This document shows, piece after piece, positions 1-9,059 of a DNA stretch of 64,000 nt. Position 1 is the stretch's first letter, and every line of letters begins with the position of its first letter. A program made the translations under genes and the position numbers. A model generated the notes under the pieces. The model was given only the letters and a program-made list of their open reading frames with translations, was not told the origin of the DNA and ran no database searches. Source of the DNA: Streptomyces sp. NBC_01669 (GTDB lineage Bacteria > Actinomycetota > Actinomycetes > Streptomycetales > Streptomycetaceae); assembly GCF_026339735.1 (NCBI RefSeq), contig NZ_JAPEQG010000001.1:8121001-8185000 (forward strand), in the 5' to 3' direction.

Positions 1-2
1 TG

Positions 3-1283
3 ACCGGCAAGGACCTCGGCGGCAAGCTCGCGGTCGTCACCCGCGATGCCACCCGGAAGTCCATCGACCAGATCACCGCGGTCGCCGGCGCCGGCGCGAA
101 GGCAGTGGTCATCGTCAACGACCGGCCCGGCCCCTTCGCCACCATCGTGCCGCGTGCCACCGGCACTGCCATCCCGGCCTGGTCCCTCACCCAGGACGAG
201 GGCGCGGTGCTCTTCGGCCGCATGGCCGACGGTCCCACGCAGATCGTCCTGAAGGGGATCACAGGCGTTCCCCAGGTGTACAACATCGCGACGATGGTTC
301 CCGGCAGGATTCCGGCCGACCCCGTCGACGCGGTCACCGCGGAGAACTCGACCGTGGTGAAGTCGCACTACCGCAGCACCAAGGGCACCATGATCGGCGA
401 CGCCGCCCTGGCGTTCCGCCCGAACGATTCCCTCGTCTCCGGCGTCCTGGACTCCTTCGACGCGTCGGTGGACCGGGAGGAGTGGTACTCCACCGGCAGC
501 AGGTGGCCGATGATGAACCAGATTCGGTGGGCGCACAGCGTCTACCCGGACCGCACCGACATCTCCCGCAGTATGAGGAACGGACTCCGCACCTACCAGC
601 CGGGCGAGCAGCACGAGGAGACCTGGCTGGGCGCGGCAAACGGCCCGGCCGGACCGGAGAACACCCAGGCGGTCCGTGAGGGTGACAACATCACCCTCAC
701 GGTGCCGGAGATGAGTGACAGCGAACCGGGGCACTACAGCCAGTTCGCAAACGACGCCGACAAGGCGACGGCGCGGATATACCAGGACGGGAAGCTCCTC
801 AAGGAGGCGCCGCGACTCTCGCTGACCACGCTGCCGGTCAGTCCTGACCCGGCGACCTACCGCGTCACCCTGGACACCCAGCACCCGGCGTGGTTCCCGC
901 TGTCCACACAGACCAGCACCGCATGGACGTTCAAGTCCGTCCGGCCGGCGAGCGGCAAGGAGAACCTGGCGCTGCTCTGGCCGAAGTACGGCTTCGACCT
1001 GGATGCGGAGAACACCGCCGTGGGTGACGCCATCGACGACTTCGATCTGGCGTTCGCGCTCCAGACCGGCGCTACCCCGGACATCGACGGGGTCGAGGTG
1101 GAGGCGTCCACCGACGACGGTGCCACCTGGAGCCCCGCGACGGTGAAGACCAAGATCGACGGCCACTACAAGGTGTCCGTCCGCAACCCGGCATCGGGCT
1201 ACGTGTCCCTGCGCATCAAGGCACAGGACGCCAACGGCAGCAAGATCGAGCAGACCCTGATCAGGGCCTACGCCGTACGCTGA
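3..1283 (+). CDS. S8 (subtilisin-type) secreted peptidase, C-terminal part only
   Basis: The reading frame is open from the window edge to a TGA at 1281, so the start and the catalytic domain lie outside the window. About 426 residues are visible. The first ~70 (GKLAVVTRDA..., KAVVIVND, AIPAWSLTQDEGAVL) look like a protease-associated (PA) domain, which sits inside or just after the catalytic domain of large Streptomyces S8 peptidases. The rest is beta-rich: a stretch around SHYRSTKGTMIGDAALAF, then Ig-like segments with many Thr, Asp and Trp. The last ~80 residues (DGVEVEASTDDGATW, GYVSLRIKAQDANGSKIEQT) match the C-terminal sandwich common in such exported proteases. No membrane segment is visible in this part. 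A strong hairpin follows the stop. The family call rests on overall resemblance, because no catalytic residue can be checked here. Confidence 0.7.
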   Translation, partial: TGKDLGGKLAVVTRDATRKSIDQITAVAGAGAKAVVIVNDRPGPFATIVPRATGTAIPAWSLTQDEGAVLFGRMADGPTQIVLKGITGVPQVYNIATMVPGRIPADPVDAVTAENSTVVKSHYRSTKGTMIGDAALAFRPNDSLVSGVLDSFDASVDREEWYSTGSRWPMMNQIRWAHSVYPDRTDISRSMRNGLRTYQPGEQHEETWLGAANGPAGPENTQAVREGDNITLTVPEMSDSEPGHYSQFANDADKATARIYQDGKLLKEAPRLSLTTLPVSPDPATYRVTLDTQHPAWFPLSTQTSTAWTFKSVRPASGKENLALLWPKYGFDLDAENTAVGDAIDDFDLAFALQTGATPDIDGVEVEASTDDGATWSPATVKTKIDGHYKVSVRNPASGYVSLRIKAQDANGSKIEQTLIRAYAVR

Positions 1284-1313
1284 CCCTCGCGGCAGATCCT
1301 GACTTGTTTGACC

Positions 1314-1352
1314 GCACCCCTGGCATGAGGCTTGTCCTTGTGCCAGGGGTGC
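1314..1352 (+). terminator. Hairpin terminator after the S8 peptidase
   Basis: A perfect 12-bp inverted repeat (GCACCCCTGGCA at 1314-1325 and TGCCAGGGGTGC at 1341-1352) with a 15-base loop lies 30 bases after the peptidase stop. It is followed by a C/T-rich run rather than a T tract, as is usual in Streptomyces. Confidence 0.65.
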
Positions 1353-1440
1353 CCCCCTCTGGTCGAACTGAGCGCGCCGGCGCAAATCCGAGCGTCAGTG
1401 CGCAGTGACTCCGCACCGTAATTGCCGGCGTCGGTCTCTT

Positions 1441-2120
1441 GCGATCTTTCGGGACGGCGCACAGGTCTACGACGCCACCACCAACACCCCCATCACCACC
1501 CCGGCCGGTGAAGGCCTGCTCGTCTCGGACTTCGTCGACTCGGGCAAGCCGGCCTCCGTCACCGTCCCGGCCGGGCAGCTCCAGGACGGCGAGACGTACA
1601 AGTTCCGTACGAACGCCTGCGACGGCACCCACTACAACCTGAGCGGGACTCCAGGGACCCAGTTCGTGGTGGACACCACTGCACCCGGCGAACCGACGAG
1701 TATCTCGTCGGCTACCTACCCAGAGAACTGGGGCGGCGGCGCCGCCGGAGTGGCAGGCAGGTTCGACGTCACCACTGGCGCCTCCAACACGCGCGACGTC
1801 CAGTACCGCCTCGCCCCGTACGAGGACGACGCAGCCGAATACGGCGGCTGGTCGACGGTACCTACCACGCTCTCGAAGGCTGTGGCGGCGGAGACCACCG
1901 CCTCGTTCAGCGCCACCCCCGCCGACGACGGCAACCATGTGATGCAGACCCGCTCGGTCGACCGCGCCGACAACGTCGGGCTGATCAAGGACTACGGGTT
2001 CACCGCGGGGAACCGGGACTACAACCGTCAGCAGAAGATCGACATCAAGCTCCCGACTCCGGACACCAGCTCCCAGGACCCGGAGCCGACCGACGCGCCG
2101 CCCGCACCCTTGGGATCCCC
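1441..2120 (+). pseudogene. Internal fragment of a large secreted Ig-like/fibronectin-like repeat protein
   Basis: Reading frame 1405-2295 carries good protein sequence only from about 1441 to 2120: a beta-sandwich ending FVVDTTAPGEPTSISS, then FDVTTGASNTRDVQYRL, WSTVP and MQTRSVDRADNVG. Phrases of this kind are typical of big exported Streptomyces proteins with fibronectin-like or LamG domains. There is no start codon with a ribosome site, no signal peptide and no proper end: after about 2120 the frame runs antisense through the DeoR gene. The left edge is abrupt at about 1440. I read it as a piece of a much larger gene broken at both ends. The parent family is uncertain. Confidence 0.6.
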
Positions 2121-2126
2121 ATTCCC

Positions 2127-2969
2127 TCAGCTCTCGGAGAGGTCGGCCGCGGTCTCACCCGCCACCACCAGGCCCGGCAGATGTTCCTCGATCTCCTCGC
2201 GGGCGCCCGCGGACAGACCGGAATCCGTGATGAAGGTGTCCACCTGCTCCAGCGTCGCGAACGAACTCAGGCCCACCGTGCCCCACTTGGTGTGATCGGC
2301 GACCACCACCACCCGCCGCGCCGACTGCACGAAGCGCCGATTGGTCTCGGCCTCCGCCAGATTCGGTGTCGAGAGCCCGGCCTCGACCGAGATCCCGTGC
2401 ACCCCGAGGAACAGCACATCGAAGTGGAGCGAACCGATCGCCTGATCGGCGACCGGGCCGACCAGAGAGTCGGACGGAGTCCGCACCCCACCGGTGAGCA
2501 CCACCGTGGCGGCCCCGGCGCGCGGGCCGCCCGTCGCCGTCGACCGCTGCGCGGCATGGAACACATCGGCGACCCGCACCGAGTTCGTCACCACCGTCAA
2601 CTCCGGTACGTCCAGCAGGTGCTGGGCCAGCGCATACGTCGTCGTTCCGCCGGAGAGCGCGATCGCACTGCCGGGAACGGCCATCGCTGCGGCGGCCCGC
2701 GCGATGTCCTCCTTGGCGGTCAGCTCCAGCGTCGACTTGGCCTCGAAACCGGGCTCGTGCGTACTCGCCTCGACGACCGGCACAGCGCCGCCGTGCACCT
2801 TCTCGATGACACCCTGACGGGCCAGCGCGTCCAGGTCCCGGCGCACGGTCATGTCGGAGACGCTCAGCTTGCGGGTCAGCTCATTGACCCTGACCCCGCC
2901 ACGCCGGCGCACCTCGTCGAGGATCAGTGCACGCCGCTGCTCCGCGAGGAGATTCTGATTCTCGCTCAA
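2127..2969 (-). CDS. DeoR/GlpR-family transcriptional regulator
   Basis: A 280-residue protein with the standard DeoR layout. The N-terminal winged helix (residues 1-60) has the signature LSVSDMTVRRDLDALARQGV followed by HGGAV. The C-terminal DeoRC sensor fold starts with the phosphosugar-binding pattern ALSGGTTTYALAQHL, followed by VVTNS and LTGGV, and ends with VVVADHTKWG. Proteins of this family normally repress sugar or phosphosugar uptake and use, and release DNA when a sugar phosphate binds. The gene is transcribed away from the membrane-protein gene at 3125, with ~155 bases between them. No sugar gene lies next to it on its own strand, so its target cannot be read from context. Length and motifs are complete. 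Confidence 0.92.
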   Translation of the reverse strand: MSENQNLLAEQRRALILDEVRRRGGVRVNELTRKLSVSDMTVRRDLDALARQGVIEKVHGGAVPVVEASTHEPGFEAKSTLELTAKEDIARAAAAMAVPGSAIALSGGTTTYALAQHLLDVPELTVVTNSVRVADVFHAAQRSTATGGPRAGAATVVLTGGVRTPSDSLVGPVADQAIGSLHFDVLFLGVHGISVEAGLSTPNLAEAETNRRFVQSARRVVVVADHTKWGTVGLSSFATLEQVDTFITDSGLSAGAREEIEEHLPGLVVAGETAADLSES

Positions 2970-3124
2970 CGCCGGGTCCGGTCCTTCCCTCTGGTATCCG
3001 TACAGCAGCCCGTCGGTTCAACAGTCTGTCGGACGGGCTCATCCTGCCACGCGGCTCCGTCCGGCGCCGCACTGGGGAGATTCGGTGATCCGGGTACCGG
3101 CTCGGCCCGGGTTCCGGGATTCTG

Positions 3125-5593
3125 GTGACTACGCATCAGTACGCGGGCCGGAACGCCGCGACAGCAAGAGAGCGAGTCATCCACGTGCCCCCTGTCACCG
3201 AGGCCCCGCACAGCACGGAGGCCGCGCTGGAACTCCTGGTCCATGGCGTCGGCGGAGCCACCCCCCAGTCGATGCTCCGGGATCCGCGCGTCGCCCGGGT
3301 CACCGGTGATGCGACGGCTGCCATATTCCGGCGCTCGGGGGACATCGACGCCGAGCAGCATCCGGAGCGGTACCGGGACCGGCCCATCGAGGAGGCGTAC
3401 TGCTGGTCCAATCTCACCTCCGGCAACGGCTCGCGCGCGCTGTGGCTGCTGCTGCTCCCGTTCATGGTCGTCAACCTGGCCCACTGGATGCGGCCCACGG
3501 CCAAGGGCCGCACCCGCGCGGTCCGGCTGTACGGCGTTCTCGTGCGCCTCGTCGCCCTCAGCCTGACCGTCCTGCTGACGGCCGCGGCGTGCGAGGTCGC
3601 GCTGGATCTGGTGGCCTGGCAGTGCGCGGGTGTACCGGAGTGCTCGAACCAACGGTCCTGGCTCGGCTTCCTGTCGACGGCGCAGGACGGCTGGTGGTCG
3701 CAGCCGGGGCGGCGGCTCGCGCTGGCGGCTCTGGTGCCCACCGTGCTGGTGGGACTGCTCTGGTTCCTGTCCAACCGGACCTGGAGCGCCTACGAGTCGC
3801 AGCGCCCGCTCAACGGCGCGGAACCGGATGACGACGTCCTCGACAACGGGACCGAGGCCACCCCCGCGACCGAGGGCCCTGGCGCCGAAGCCCCCGCTGC
3901 CGAAACGCCCGTCGTCCGCCCGGCCCTCGGCCGCCCCGGCTTCTGGTACGGCCGACGGCTCGTCGCCCGGCTGCGGGCCGCGCACACCGCCGCCGGGTTC
4001 CTGACCGTGGCGGCCTCCGTCGCGGGTGCCGCGGCCCGTCACGACCGCGCCGTCACCGGTTCCGTCCCCGAGTTCCTGGGGCAGCTGATCGAGGCGATGC
4101 TCGTGCTGGGCACGCTCGTCGTGCTCTGGGTGGTCTGCCGCCGCGGTCGCAGCGAGCGGCGGCTCGACAACCGGCTCGACGGCGCCGTCATCAGCTGGCT
4201 GCCGGGCACCGCCCTCGCCCTGCTCGTCGTCACCGCGGTGTACGCGGCCTGGTCCCGTCCGGGCTGGGTCTCCGCCGGCACGCTCCCCGGTGACGTCACC
4301 TTCGGTGTCCTCACCGTCGGCCAGGGCATGCTCGTGGTTGCCCTCGCGGCAGTCGCGCTCGGCCTGTACCGCCGGACGCCCGAGCCCCGTACGGTCATGT
4401 ACGGACTCGGCGGCCCCGCGGTCGCGATGCTCGCCTGCGCCCTCGGCGGCGTCATGACCGGCGGGGTAGCCCAGCGCGTTGCCGACTGGCTCGACGGACC
4501 GGGCACTCCCGGCATGGGCCGGAGCTCCCTCATCGACGGGCCGCCGGTACTGCTGAGCTGGCAGGCCTCGGTCATCCCGGTACTCCTGGCCCTGCTGCTG
4601 ATTCCCGCCGTCGTGCTGGGCGTACGCACCTGGCTCGCCGCCCGCGCCATGGAACCCGAGGTCAACCAGGAGTACGGGGAGAAGCGGCCGGACGCCGCCC
4701 GTACCTGGCAGATCGCCAGGACCCGGGCCCTGGCCGGGCTCACCGACTCCGCGCCCTGGCTCCTCGGGCTGGTCTCCGGCGCCACCCTGCTGCTCGGCGC
4801 GGGGGCGGTCGCCGGGGCGTGGGTGAGCGGAGAGGTACCGGGGCTGGCCCTGGACGGTGCCGGCCCGTTCATCGAGTCGGTCGCGGAAGCCGCCCAGTCG
4901 ACCGGCTCCTGGATGGTCGGCTTCGGCTTCATCGTCTTTGTGACCTGCGGCCGGCGCGCCTACCGGGACGCCTCCACCCGGCGCACCATCGGCATCCTCT
5001 GGGACGTCGGCACGTTCTGGCCGCGCGCAGCCCACCCCTTCGCGCCCCCCTGCTACGCCGAGCGGGCCGTCCCCGACCTGGCCTCCCGGATGTCCGGCTG
5101 GACCGGTCGCACCCGCGGCAGGCTCGTCATCTCCGGGCACTCCCAGGGCAGCGTCCTCGCGGCGTCCGCCGTCTGGCAGCTGCCCGCCGGGGCCCGGAAG
5201 CGGGTTGCGCTGCTCACCTACGGTTCACCGATCGAGCGGCTGTACGGGCGCTGGTTCCCGGCCTACTTCGGTCCCGGACCGCTGCATGGACTGCACCGGT
5301 CCGTGCACTGCTGGCGCAACCTGTGGCGGGCCACCGACCCGATCGGTGGCCAGGTCCGGCTCGACGTGGATGCCGGGCCCGAGGTGGACCGGGGGCCTCT
5401 GCGGGATCCGCTGGTCTACGGGCGTACGCCGGAGCACCCGCTGCCCGAACCGGTGCTGGGCCACTCGGACTACCAGGCCGACCCGGTCTTCGCCGAGGAA
5501 CGGGCGGCGCTGCTCGTCCGGCTCGGGCCGGTGCTGCCCCGCCAGGCCGACGGGGGCTCCGGGGAGACTCAGAGCCTGTCGGGTGACCTCTGA
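3125..5593 (+). CDS. Large integral membrane protein with a C-terminal serine-hydrolase (GHSQGS) motif
   Basis: An 822-residue protein if the GTG at 3125 is used. A GTG at 3185 (residue 21, before PPVTEAPHSTEAALELLVHG) is an equally likely start. The opening segment LELLVHGVGG resembles the first strand and HG turn of alpha/beta-hydrolases. Next come about ten hydrophobic helices (residues ~100-620) with an acidic Pro/Ala-rich loop near 235-270. The tail contains RLVISGHSQGSVLAA, a classic nucleophile elbow (G-H-S-Q-G), and later LGHSDYQADPVF, which could hold the catalytic His. So a hydrolase fold seems to be split around a membrane domain. I know similar uncharacterised Streptomyces membrane proteins but no assigned reaction. 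It ends facing the beta-helix/AAA+ gene. Confidence 0.75.
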   Translation: MTTHQYAGRNAATARERVIHVPPVTEAPHSTEAALELLVHGVGGATPQSMLRDPRVARVTGDATAAIFRRSGDIDAEQHPERYRDRPIEEAYCWSNLTSGNGSRALWLLLLPFMVVNLAHWMRPTAKGRTRAVRLYGVLVRLVALSLTVLLTAAACEVALDLVAWQCAGVPECSNQRSWLGFLSTAQDGWWSQPGRRLALAALVPTVLVGLLWFLSNRTWSAYESQRPLNGAEPDDDVLDNGTEATPATEGPGAEAPAAETPVVRPALGRPGFWYGRRLVARLRAAHTAAGFLTVAASVAGAAARHDRAVTGSVPEFLGQLIEAMLVLGTLVVLWVVCRRGRSERRLDNRLDGAVISWLPGTALALLVVTAVYAAWSRPGWVSAGTLPGDVTFGVLTVGQGMLVVALAAVALGLYRRTPEPRTVMYGLGGPAVAMLACALGGVMTGGVAQRVADWLDGPGTPGMGRSSLIDGPPVLLSWQASVIPVLLALLLIPAVVLGVRTWLAARAMEPEVNQEYGEKRPDAARTWQIARTRALAGLTDSAPWLLGLVSGATLLLGAGAVAGAWVSGEVPGLALDGAGPFIESVAEAAQSTGSWMVGFGFIVFVTCGRRAYRDASTRRTIGILWDVGTFWPRAAHPFAPPCYAERAVPDLASRMSGWTGRTRGRLVISGHSQGSVLAASAVWQLPAGARKRVALLTYGSPIERLYGRWFPAYFGPGPLHGLHRSVHCWRNLWRATDPIGGQVRLDVDAGPEVDRGPLRDPLVYGRTPEHPLPEPVLGHSDYQADPVFAEERAALLVRLGPVLPRQADGGSGETQSLSGDL

Positions 5594-5627
5594 TCGGGCG
5601 GCCACGCCCTGGCACGCACGCTTCCGG

Positions 5628-5680
5628 CGTTGCCGAAATGCCCTGGTAGCTCCGCTACAAGGCCATCCCGGCGCCTTGGA
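5628..5680. terminator. Imperfect stem-loop between convergent genes
   Basis: The 141-base gap between the two converging genes holds an interrupted inverted repeat. Its core is GTAGC-TCC-GCTAC, extended outward by CCCTG/AAGGC and GGCGTTG/GGCGCC pairs with mismatches. The position fits a bidirectional terminator. Confidence 0.45.
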
Positions 5681-5734
5681 ATCGCACGCACCATGCCGCG
5701 TCCGCTCTCCGATCGAAGGTCACCCGACAGTCTC

Positions 5735-8167
5735 TCAGGGGAGTTCCGGCAGGTCCTCCGGGTAGAGCAGGGTGAGGTCGTCCGTGCTCGGTTCGGCGAG
5801 CTGGGCGACCCGGCCGGCATGCCGCTCGACCATCGACTCGAAGGTCTGGCGGGCGGTCCGGCCATTGCCGAACGCCGGGCCCTTGGGCAGCTCGGTGAAA
5901 TACTTCAGCAGCGCCTCCCCGGTGCCCTCGGCGAGGCTGTACTCGTGCTCCTCGGCCTGCTGTTCGACGATCCGCAGCAGTTCGGCGGGCTCGTAGTCGC
6001 TGAAGGTGATGGTCCGTGAGAAACGGGACGCCACACCGGGGTTGACGGTGAGGAACCGCTCCATCTCGTGGGTGTAGCCGGCGACGATCACGACCACCGC
6101 GTCCCGGTGGTCCTCCATCAGCTTCACGAGCGTGTCGATCGCCTCCCGGCCGAAGTCCCGGCCGGAGTCCTCGGGCGACAGCGCGTACGCCTCGTCGACG
6201 AACAGCACCCCGCCGCGCGCCCGCTCGAACGCCTCCTGGGTACGGATGGCGGTCGAGCCGATGTGCTCGCCGACCAGATCGACCCGGGACACCTCGACGA
6301 GATGCCCCCGCTCCAGCACCCCGAGCGAGGCCAGGATCTCGCCGTAGAGGCGGGCCACGGTCGTCTTGCCGGTGCCGGGGGAGCCGGTGAAGACGAGATG
6401 GCGTCGCACCGACGCGGCCTTCAGCCCCGCCTCCAAGCGGCGGCGGCCCACCTCGATCATGTCGGTGAGGGCACGTACCTCGCGCTTGACGCTGTCCAGG
6501 CCGACCAGCGCGTCCAGTTCACCGAGAACGGCGCCCGAGGTACGTACCGGCTCGGCGGGTGCCTCGACGGCGGCGGGCACGGCCGGGCGCTGCGCGGGCA
6601 CCGCACCGAGCAGCCCGGGGGCCGACTGGGCCGCCGTCAGCACCGTGGGCGGCGGGGGAGTGGCGGTGCGCAGTGCGCTCTCGTCGCTGGTGCAGTCCTC
6701 GACGACCGGGCCCGTCCCCTGCCCGTCACCGTGCGAGCCGCCCTCGGCGAACTCGTAGCCGCCGCGCGCGCACCGCTCGGTACGGCACCGGGTCAGCGTC
6801 GTACGGCAGCCGTCCATGACATGGAAGCCGTATCCGTCACTGCCGGTGACCCGGCAGCTGTCGAAGGTGCCACGTCCTTCGGCGGAGACGTAGAAACCGG
6901 CCTCGGCGGGCGAAGTGACCGTGCAGCGCTCGATGGTCGGGTCGGCGCCCTTGGTGACGATGACCCCGGTCTGTGCCGTGTCGATGGTGCAGTTGTTCAG
7001 CGTGCCGCCGCTGCCGTGGTCGCGGAACCAGGCGCCGGTGGACGCCTCCCGGATCCGGCAGTCGTCGAGTTGTGCGGTCGCCCCGTCGCTCACCGACACC
7101 GCCGTGTTGCGGACCTGGGTGAGATCGCTGTCGACGACATCGGCGCGCGAGCCCCGGTCGAGGACGAAGATCGCGTCCGGCACGTCATGGACCCGGCAGG
7201 AGTCCAGTATCACGGTCGCGCCGTCGCTCACCCAGACCGCCGGGTAGTCGCCCGTACTGTCGTGGATCTCGCACTGGTTGGCGTCGACCCGGGTGCCCGG
7301 GTCCCACACGGACAGGCCGTTGCGCCCGAAGCGGCGGACCGTGGAACGGGTCAGGGTGAGGACCGAACGGGAGCGCAGATCCACCGCGTTCTCCGGGATG
7401 TCATGGATGTCGCAGTCGGCGAGCGTCAGCACCGCGTCCGTGTCGAGCGTGACCCCGTCCGCCGAAGTGCGGTGCACCGTGCAGTCGGTGAGGTGCGCGG
7501 AGGCGCGGGCGGTGACCTGAATGCCGCTGCCCTTGATCTCGTACACCTCGCAGCCGATGGCCTCCAGCCCGCTGCCCTCACCGGTGATGCTCAGTCCGGC
7601 GCCCGAGGAGTGATGGATCCGGCAGCGTTCCAGCCGCGGATGCGCACCGTCGCGCACCGAGACCCCGGACTGCCCGGCCGACACGATCTCGCACTCCTCG
7701 AACACCCCGCCCGCACCGTCCAGCACGGCAATGCCGACCCCGGCCGGATTGTCGACCGTGCAGCGGCGCACGTTCGGCCGGGCCGCACCGCGCACCTCTA
7801 TCCCGGCGGCCGACCGCGTCACGATCCGCAGATCCGCCAGCTCCGGGGCGCCGTCCTCGACGAGCAGTGCGGGGGCCGCCGAGTCCTGGCCCTCCACATG
7901 CAGATCCTGGACGACGGCGGAGGCACGCACCGTCAGCGGTACGCCGTCGACCGGCGCGATCCGCACGGAGCCGACGGAGCCCTCCGGACCGCGCAGGGTC
8001 ACCGCGCGGTGCAGGACGAGATTCTCCCGGTAGGTGCCCGGCGCGACGGTGAGGACATCACCGTCCGCCGCGGCCTCGAGGGCTGCGGTGAGGGAGGCGT
8101 ATTCGCCAGTGCGGCGCCGCCACCGCGATGTGCCGGTGTGCGTCACCTGGACCGTGCCCTGTGCCAT
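5735..8167 (-). CDS. Right-handed beta-helix protein fused to one CbxX/CfxQ-type AAA+ ATPase
   Basis: An 810-residue protein. Residues ~20-490 are a run of parallel beta-helix coils: many repeats of the kind GIEVRGAARPNVRRCTV, GVSVRDGAHPRLERCRI and GVIVTKGADPTIERCTV, as in pectate-lyase-like and NosD-like proteins. A Pro/Ala linker (~510-555) leads to an AAA+ module with LVGLDSVKREV, Walker A GSPGTGKTTVA (about residue 595), Walker B VLFVDEAY, sensor VVVIVAGY and an arginine-finger region SRFSR. The AAA+ part resembles CbxX/CfxQ and the T7SS chaperone EccA. No signal peptide or membrane helix is seen, so it is probably cytosolic. It is a shorter relative of the two-ATPase gene at 36016-39405 in the T7SS locus. 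The gene stands alone on its strand, and no client is evident nearby. Confidence 0.9.
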   Translation of the reverse strand: MAQGTVQVTHTGTSRWRRRTGEYASLTAALEAAADGDVLTVAPGTYRENLVLHRAVTLRGPEGSVGSVRIAPVDGVPLTVRASAVVQDLHVEGQDSAAPALLVEDGAPELADLRIVTRSAAGIEVRGAARPNVRRCTVDNPAGVGIAVLDGAGGVFEECEIVSAGQSGVSVRDGAHPRLERCRIHHSSGAGLSITGEGSGLEAIGCEVYEIKGSGIQVTARASAHLTDCTVHRTSADGVTLDTDAVLTLADCDIHDIPENAVDLRSRSVLTLTRSTVRRFGRNGLSVWDPGTRVDANQCEIHDSTGDYPAVWVSDGATVILDSCRVHDVPDAIFVLDRGSRADVVDSDLTQVRNTAVSVSDGATAQLDDCRIREASTGAWFRDHGSGGTLNNCTIDTAQTGVIVTKGADPTIERCTVTSPAEAGFYVSAEGRGTFDSCRVTGSDGYGFHVMDGCRTTLTRCRTERCARGGYEFAEGGSHGDGQGTGPVVEDCTSDESALRTATPPPPTVLTAAQSAPGLLGAVPAQRPAVPAAVEAPAEPVRTSGAVLGELDALVGLDSVKREVRALTDMIEVGRRRLEAGLKAASVRRHLVFTGSPGTGKTTVARLYGEILASLGVLERGHLVEVSRVDLVGEHIGSTAIRTQEAFERARGGVLFVDEAYALSPEDSGRDFGREAIDTLVKLMEDHRDAVVVIVAGYTHEMERFLTVNPGVASRFSRTITFSDYEPAELLRIVEQQAEEHEYSLAEGTGEALLKYFTELPKGPAFGNGRTARQTFESMVERHAGRVAQLAEPSTDDLTLLYPEDLPELP

Positions 8168-8317
8168 GGCGCTGTTGTGCCCCCACCTCGTGCGTGTCCG
8201 ATGCCCGTGCGGCCGGCCTTGCGGCAGGGGTCGTCACGGGTCCGTCCGCCGAAGAGGTGAGCGGACCGGTCCACCGTAGCGCGCGTGGAGGGCGGGAGTT
8301 GACGGGATCCCAGCTCA

Positions 8318-8926
8318 TCAGCTGCCGGTGCCGGTCCTGCCCCAGTCCGGACCGGCCTCGGCCCACGCCCGGTCGAGCCGCGCATACCGCCGTTGCACCA
8401 TGCGCCATACGATCAGGCGCCGCCCGCCCTCGATCAGTGCGACGCCCAGCAGCATCACCCCGAATCCGGCCAGTGCCGCATGGGTGTGGGCCGTGGGGGC
8501 ATCCATCGGGCGCAGCGCCGGGCGGCCGTCCGGATCGGTCCAGATGCGCACCCTGGCGCCGGGATCGGTGGTCTTCGAAAAGGTCGTGACCCTTCCGCTG
8601 CGGGCGGTGCCGTCCGGGGCCTTCCAGCGCGCCACCACCGACGTCTGCGTCGTGCGCTCCGAGGAGATCTCGGGGTCGGAGACCAGACGCGGCGGCCCCG
8701 ACGCCACGCGCACCACAACCGCCGTCGTGGCACGCCGCTGCGCCTGCTGGATCCGTACCGACTCCTGCAGGACGTCGTCCATGAGCGAACCGCACAGCCA
8801 CCCGAGCGCAGGCGCCGCCACCGTCATCAACAGCAGCGCCACCAGAGCCACCCACGCCTCGCGCCGGTCAGTGGCGCGGCGCAGGGGATTGTGCCGCCAA
8901 CGCCATACTCCCGATACCGCTCGCAC
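8318..8926 (-). CDS. Rv1733c-type two-helix membrane protein
   Basis: A GTG at 8926, preceded by a GCAGGA ribosome site, gives a 202-residue protein. The frame could extend upstream to 9004, but the added residues look non-coding. It begins with the tell-tale WRWRHNPLRRATDRREAW, then a membrane helix (VALVALLLMTVAAPALGWL), an extracytoplasmic domain of about 95 residues with a WKAPDGTARSG strand pair, and a second helix (HAALAGFGVMLLGVALIEG) before a basic tail. This is the layout of the actinobacterial Rv1733c family, whose role is unknown. No partner gene is obvious. Confidence 0.8.
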   Translation of the reverse strand: MRAVSGVWRWRHNPLRRATDRREAWVALVALLLMTVAAPALGWLCGSLMDDVLQESVRIQQAQRRATTAVVVRVASGPPRLVSDPEISSERTTQTSVVARWKAPDGTARSGRVTTFSKTTDPGARVRIWTDPDGRPALRPMDAPTAHTHAALAGFGVMLLGVALIEGGRRLIVWRMVQRRYARLDRAWAEAGPDWGRTGTGS

Positions 8927-9059
8927 AGTCCTGCACCCCCTTCCGCATCCGTCATATCCTGATACGGCACAGCCCGCGCGCCGAGCAGACGAAGAGAGAG
9001 CCACCTCACCCCGTCCAACGCGCGGGCCGGTCCCGCGAGTTCCCCTCCCGGCCGGGCCG

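Noticed and set aside
1314..1352. IS terminal repeat next to the broken fragment at 1441
   Set aside because: No second copy or transposase nearby, and the position right after a stop fits a terminator better.
2966..5140. Minus-strand frame of 724 codons
   Set aside because: Antisense to the membrane-protein gene, Gly/Glu/Arg-rich and featureless.
6068..8260. Plus-strand frame of 730 codons
   Set aside because: Antisense to the beta-helix/AAA+ gene; the repeats of that gene make it look regular.
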